Assembly: GCA_964636685.1 (NCBI GenBank)
Contig: CAZWUK010000083.1
Location: forward strand, 1-9,272
Length of the DNA: 9,272 nucleotides
Direction: 5' to 3'
Source: CAZWUK01 sp964636685
GTDB lineage: Bacteria > Bacillota > Clostridia > Christensenellales > CAG-138
In this document: positions 6,968 to 9,272 of the stretch, piece by piece
Position numbering within the stretch: position 1 is the first letter of the stretch
Layout: the number at the start of each line of letters is the position of its first letter
The notes under the pieces: model-generated
What the model saw: only the letters and a program-made list of their open reading frames with translations
Databases searched by the model: none
Told to the model about the DNA's origin: nothing
Position numbers and translations under genes: made by a program

Positions 6968-7999
6968 TTAAAACGCATGCTCGATCGTAAAGTCCGATCC
7001 GTGAAACAGCGGGTCACGAAAATACCTGCCTGTAAACGGTGAAAAGGTCACCACACGGAGAGAACGATTGAGCGGATCAAATGTCAAAATGCGGATCTGC
7101 CCACAGTCCTCCGCATAGTCTTGAAAATCGTAAAGCAGCGCGTGCACGGTACGGTCCGGCGTGCCGTCGCCATCGTCGTCGATCTCATCGATCCGTCCAC
7201 CGCAGCCGGCAATATACCCGCAAAGCACGAGGCGAACGTTGGAATGCGGAACAACGACCTGCTCAAACATCTTTTTGCCCACGACGGTGAACCGTCCCTT
7301 TGCCTGTGTGTAGCCGTGAAACAGCAGGATTGCGGGGATGTCCGCGTTTTGTGTCAGCACGTCGGACATCCAATCGACTGCACTTTCCTCTGCCTCCCAT
7401 CCTGCGCCGAGGATCAGCAGCTCCATGCCGCCCGCGTTTACCTTGGCGTACAACGCTTTGCCACCTTCAAACAACTGTTCTTGATTTTGAAAGATGTCGT
7501 AAGGACGAGAAAGAAACGCGGCGTAATCGTGATGATTCAGCGCAATATCGTGGTTGCCCGCAATGGGAAAATACGGAATGTTATCGGCAAACTGCGAATA
7601 GCATAGGTCAAAATGATCCCACTGCTTGGGATTGAAACCGTTTTCGACCGCATCGCCTGTTTGCAGCACATAGCAGATGTTTTCGGATTCCCGGTTCTCC
7701 GCAATCCAGCTGCCAATGGCAGACATTGCGCGCGGATACCGGTAGGACATCATCTGCGTGTCAGAGAGCCAGACCATGGAAAATGGCGTCGGCAGCAGCG
7801 TCGCGGTTGGTAGTTGCAATATGGGGGAGGGGGTAGGCTCGACGGCAGAAGCTGTTTTGATTGCTGAGGTCGCCATAGTTGCGGATGGTGTTGGCACGGC
7901 AGCAGCGGCCTCCATTGCGGTCGTACCCGCGTTTTTTGAGCAGCCGCAAAATAAAGCCGATGCCAGCAAGAACAAGACAAACAAGAAGCCTTTTTTCAT
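6968..7999 (-). CDS. Metallophosphoesterase-like lipoprotein with degenerate last motif
   Basis: This is a 343-residue exported protein of the calcineurin-like phosphoesterase superfamily. Residues 1-20 form a lipoprotein signal (MKK, hydrophobic core, FCGC with Cys20 as probable lipid anchor; Cys18 is also present). A Pro/Thr/Ser/Ala-rich linker (about 28-72) follows, then the catalytic domain: SDTQ (79-82, motif I with Gln for His), GDAVENG (115-121), GNHD (148-151) and FHG with His228. The expected GHxH motif reads GYIA (261-264), so both metal-binding histidines are absent, while the family context after it, an acidic DxDxDG-type loop (274-279) and PDRTV, is intact. It may be inactive, altered in metal use, or a binding protein. 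The ATG at 7999 has GGGAG 8 nt upstream; an ATG 15 nt earlier overlaps that site and spoils the signal start. It follows the HAD gene by 33 nt, probably in one transcript. The substrate is unknown. Confidence 0.82.
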   Translation of the reverse strand: MKKGFLFVLFLLASALFCGCSKNAGTTAMEAAAAVPTPSATMATSAIKTASAVEPTPSPILQLPTATLLPTPFSMVWLSDTQMMSYRYPRAMSAIGSWIAENRESENICYVLQTGDAVENGFNPKQWDHFDLCYSQFADNIPYFPIAGNHDIALNHHDYAAFLSRPYDIFQNQEQLFEGGKALYAKVNAGGMELLILGAGWEAEESAVDWMSDVLTQNADIPAILLFHGYTQAKGRFTVVGKKMFEQVVVPHSNVRLVLCGYIAGCGGRIDEIDDDGDGTPDRTVHALLYDFQDYAEDCGQIRILTFDPLNRSLRVVTFSPFTGRYFRDPLFHGSDFTIEHAF

Positions 8000-8032
8000 C
8001 GGAGCAACTCCCATAGCCCAAATTGTGATGTG

Positions 8033-8686
8033 TCAGCGACAAAGCAGGTCGGCGACCTCCGCCGGCGTTTTTGCGGTGTAGCGTGCGCCAGATTGCAAAA
8101 GCTCGTCGGCGTCGCCATAGCCGTAGAGCACGCCCAATGCGTCCATGCCAAATTCCTTTGCGCCGAGCACGTCGTGTTCACGGTCGCCAACCATGATACA
8201 GCCGGAAATATCGGAGATGTTTCCACGCTGCAGCGCGTGGGCGATTACCTGCGCCTTGGTGACGCGCGTGCGGTCAAACGTTGCGCCGCAAACGTGTTCA
8301 AAATATTGGGAAAGCCCGAACCGATCGAGAATGCGAACCGCAAAATCCTCGGGCTTGGAGGTGGCAACGAGCAAGCGTTTGCCACTGTCGCAAAGCTTGT
8401 GCAAGGCCTCTGCTATGCCGGGATAGGCAACGTTCTCCCAGATGCCGGTATCACGATAGTATTCACGGAAAAAGGCAATGGCAGCTTCCGCCTGTTCGCC
8501 GGAAAAGCCGTAGAATTTCATGAAGGAATCGTGCAGCGGCGGGCCGATGAAGGGGTATAGCTCCCGACGGTCAGCCACATGGATGCCGTATTGCTTCAAC
8601 GCATAGGCAACCGCGTTTGTGATTCCTTCGCCGGGATCGGTCAGCGTTCCGTCGAGGTCAAATAGAATGGTGGTGTATGTTTTCAC
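8033..8686 (-). CDS. HAD-superfamily phosphatase (Gph/PpaX/5'-nucleotidase-like)
   Basis: This 217-residue protein is a complete subfamily IA HAD hydrolase. Motif I LFDLDGTLTD (8-17) contains the nucleophile Asp10 and acid/base Asp12. A helical cap follows (about 18-85, with the phosphoglycolate-phosphatase-like FIGPPLHDSF at 46-55). Motif II is VATSKP (107-112), motif III probably Lys144, and motif IV GDREHD (167-172). Such enzymes remove phosphate from small metabolites such as phosphoglycolate or nucleotides; the substrate cannot be read here. Translation starts at GTG (8684-8686), fixed by AGGAG (8693-8697 on the plus strand) at 6 nt; no ATG fits. A promoter with an extended -10 lies directly upstream. 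It is the first gene of a pair with the lipoprotein. Confidence 0.92.
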   Translation of the reverse strand: MKTYTTILFDLDGTLTDPGEGITNAVAYALKQYGIHVADRRELYPFIGPPLHDSFMKFYGFSGEQAEAAIAFFREYYRDTGIWENVAYPGIAEALHKLCDSGKRLLVATSKPEDFAVRILDRFGLSQYFEHVCGATFDRTRVTKAQVIAHALQRGNISDISGCIMVGDREHDVLGAKEFGMDALGVLYGYGDADELLQSGARYTAKTPAEVADLLCR

Positions 8687-8712
8687 AGAGTTCTCCTAAA
8701 ATCATATAAGGT

Positions 8713-8741
8713 ATTATAGCACGCCCGATGGAAATTCGGAA
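8713..8741 (-). promoter_or_regulatory. Extended -10 promoter of the HAD/lipoprotein pair
   Basis: On the minus strand TGCTATAAT gives a perfect -10 box (TATAAT, 8713-8718) with the TGn extension. The weak -35 TTCCGA (8736-8741) is 17 nt away, as expected when an extended -10 compensates. The start would fall near 8706, about 20 nt before the GTG start codon, so the leader is little more than the ribosome binding site. Confidence 0.8.
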
Positions 8742-8742
8742 C

Positions 8743-8777
8743 AAAAAAGCGACGGCAAAGCGGGACGTTCGTCCGCT
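8743..8777 (-). terminator. Probable terminator of the upstream minus-strand transcript
   Basis: On the minus strand GCGGACG (8770-8776) can pair with CGTCGC (8749-8754), one G bulged, and the stem runs directly into TTTTTT (8743-8748). A competing fold pairs AGCGG with CCGCT nearby. The stem is short and bulged, but the adjacent U-run and position, just before the next promoter, support a terminator. It slightly overlaps the distal edge of that promoter's upstream region. Confidence 0.45.
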
Positions 8778-8779
8778 CG

Positions 8780-8994
8780 GGTTAGAGCGTGTTTCTAAAA
8801 TCACGCAAGCGCAATTTCACGCCCTCGACTTGCCTGTTTTCGTTACAAGCGCGGCGCTGTCGAAAAATCACCTTTCTTATCCGCCACCCTTCCTGTAAAC
8901 AGAGCTTCCTTGGAAACACACGCAGCAAGCAAAACAAAATGCCGCCGGAGAACCGGACGGCACAGTGCAAGAGGTCGTCCCATCTGTGGGCGCG
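8780..8994. other. Possible inserted or decayed sequence, no gene recognised
   Basis: Apart from the terminator-like hairpin at 8931-8962, this stretch holds no credible gene on either strand. Open frames here (for example 8782-8970 on the minus strand) are rich in Arg, Cys and Phe, lack ribosome binding sites and resemble no family. GCGTGTTTC near the left part (8787-8795) recurs inverted and imperfectly as GAAACACACGC (8913-8923). Its abrupt start after the 13th codon of a regulator-like gene is what suggests insertion or deletion. No transposase and no target duplication are visible. Confidence 0.3.
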
Positions 8995-9031
8995 CCGCGA
9001 TTTGCTTTCCGATTTTTACAGTATCAAACAT
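8843..9031 (-). pseudogene. Truncated Xre-type regulator gene start
   Basis: A strong ribosome binding site AAGGAGG (9040-9046 on the plus strand), 8 nt before ATG, leads into MFDTVKIGKQIAA. From memory, this is the usual opening of a group of clostridial Xre-type DNA-binding regulators, in which a LR-x(4-6)-TQ-x-x-LA helix-turn-helix should follow. Instead the frame continues 49 residues of Arg/Cys/Leu-rich sequence with no helix-turn-helix in any frame and stops at 8843. A terminator-like hairpin lies only about 23 codons after the start. The simplest reading is a regulator gene cut off by insertion or deletion near 8994. It could instead be a true small protein of 62 residues; the start signals are real-looking, the body is not. 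Confidence 0.45.
8931..8962 (-). terminator. Intrinsic terminator-like hairpin on the minus strand
   Basis: Reading the minus strand, TGCCG-T-CCGG (8953-8962) pairs with CCGGCGGCA (8940-8948) around a TTCT loop, nine base pairs with one bulged T, followed directly by TTTTGTTTT (8931-8939). It is a convincing Rho-independent terminator in form. It lies inside the open frame that begins at 9031, which argues that this frame is not a normal gene to its end. Confidence 0.65.
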
Positions 9032-9044
9032 GGCATAGTCCTCC

Positions 9045-9197
9045 TTAACGTAAGCAACGGGCGCGCTCCAACTCGGAAAAAAGCAGAGCCTTGCTCTCTT
9101 CACAGCGACGAACAGCCTCTGTGTGCTCCCTTGGATCATAGCCTTTGGTCACACGAAAGAGGCGCTGCGCCGGTTTGTAGAGAAAATGAAAAATCAT
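9045..9197 (-). CDS. Unknown 50-residue small protein
   Basis: ATG at 9195-9197 opens a 50-codon frame ending in TAA at 9045-9047. The product begins MIFHFLYKPAQRLFRVTKG and continues with a charged, probably helical C-terminal half rich in Glu and Arg (about 21-50), ending CLR. GGAGG (9209-9213 on the plus strand) lies 11 nt upstream, a little far but usable. The stop codon overlaps the AAGGAGG that serves the next start at 9031, the arrangement expected of coupled genes, and this is the main reason to believe the frame is translated. No family is recognised and no membrane helix is evident. It may belong with the truncated regulator as a former two-gene unit. Confidence 0.5.
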   Translation of the reverse strand: MIFHFLYKPAQRLFRVTKGYDPREHTEAVRRCEESKALLFSELERARCLR

Positions 9198-9272
9198 GGT
9201 TTTGTATGCCTCCGTTCCCGGACGAAGTATTCCCGTCCTGCAAGATCAGCATACGAAAAAACAACAGGAAAA
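9198..9272. other. Upstream sequence of the small gene, nothing decisive
   Basis: On the minus strand a short stem GGACG/CGTCC sits about 10 nt upstream of the GGAGG site, and a T-run (TTTTTT) lies near the right edge, which could be the tail of a terminator cut off by the window end. No promoter boxes with acceptable spacing were found, so the start of this transcript is probably outside the window. Confidence 0.3.

Noticed and set aside
6968..8014. Longer lipoprotein start at the ATG of 8012-8014
   Set aside because: That ATG overlaps the GGGAG site. Starting at 7999 gives a proper spacing and a classical MKK signal sequence.
8782..8970. Minus-strand open frame of 62 residues
   Set aside because: No ribosome binding site, odd Arg/Cys/Phe-rich composition, and it crosses a terminator hairpin.

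Overview
The window looks like a chromosomal segment of a moderately GC-rich member of the Bacillota, probably class Clostridia. The evidence is strong AGGAGG-type ribosome binding sites, TTGACA/TATAAT-type promoters, an Obg GTPase with a C-terminal OCT domain, a YhbY protein next to it, and short compact operons. The exact genus cannot be read from the sequence. I see no rRNA, tRNA, CRISPR array, transposase or phage gene.

Layout. Bases 1-1768 are read on the plus strand: the end of an upstream transcript (terminator at 18-47), a near-consensus promoter, and a two-gene operon. That operon encodes a divergent PII-like protein and a CPA2-type cation:proton antiporter, and a terminator facing both ways closes it. 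Everything from 1773 to the end is on the minus strand. Read in the direction of transcription (right to left), it holds: an unknown 50-residue small protein followed by a truncated gene that starts like an Xre-type regulator (9197-8843); a HAD phosphatase and a metallophosphoesterase-like lipoprotein with their own promoter (8741-6968); trxB, glmM, nth and obgE behind another promoter (6891-2607); and yhbY with a small PH-domain protein (2454-1773).

How the genes work together. trxB (thiol redox), glmM (cell-wall amino sugar), nth (base excision repair) and obgE (ribosome assembly/stringent GTPase) have gaps of 35, 2 and 9 nt, so they probably form one housekeeping transcript. yhbY, also a ribosome-assembly factor, follows obgE after a 152-nt gap. 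In the plus-strand pair, the PII-like protein is a plausible small-ligand sensor for an antiporter that lacks the usual cytosolic nucleotide-binding domain.

Most worth a second look: the PII-like/antiporter pair; the metallophosphoesterase whose GHxH metal-binding motif reads GYIA; and the rightmost 500 bases, where a 50-codon gene not obvious by length, a broken regulator start and two terminator-like hairpins suggest a decayed locus or an inserted repeat. I found no convincing evidence of a wholly new multi-gene system.
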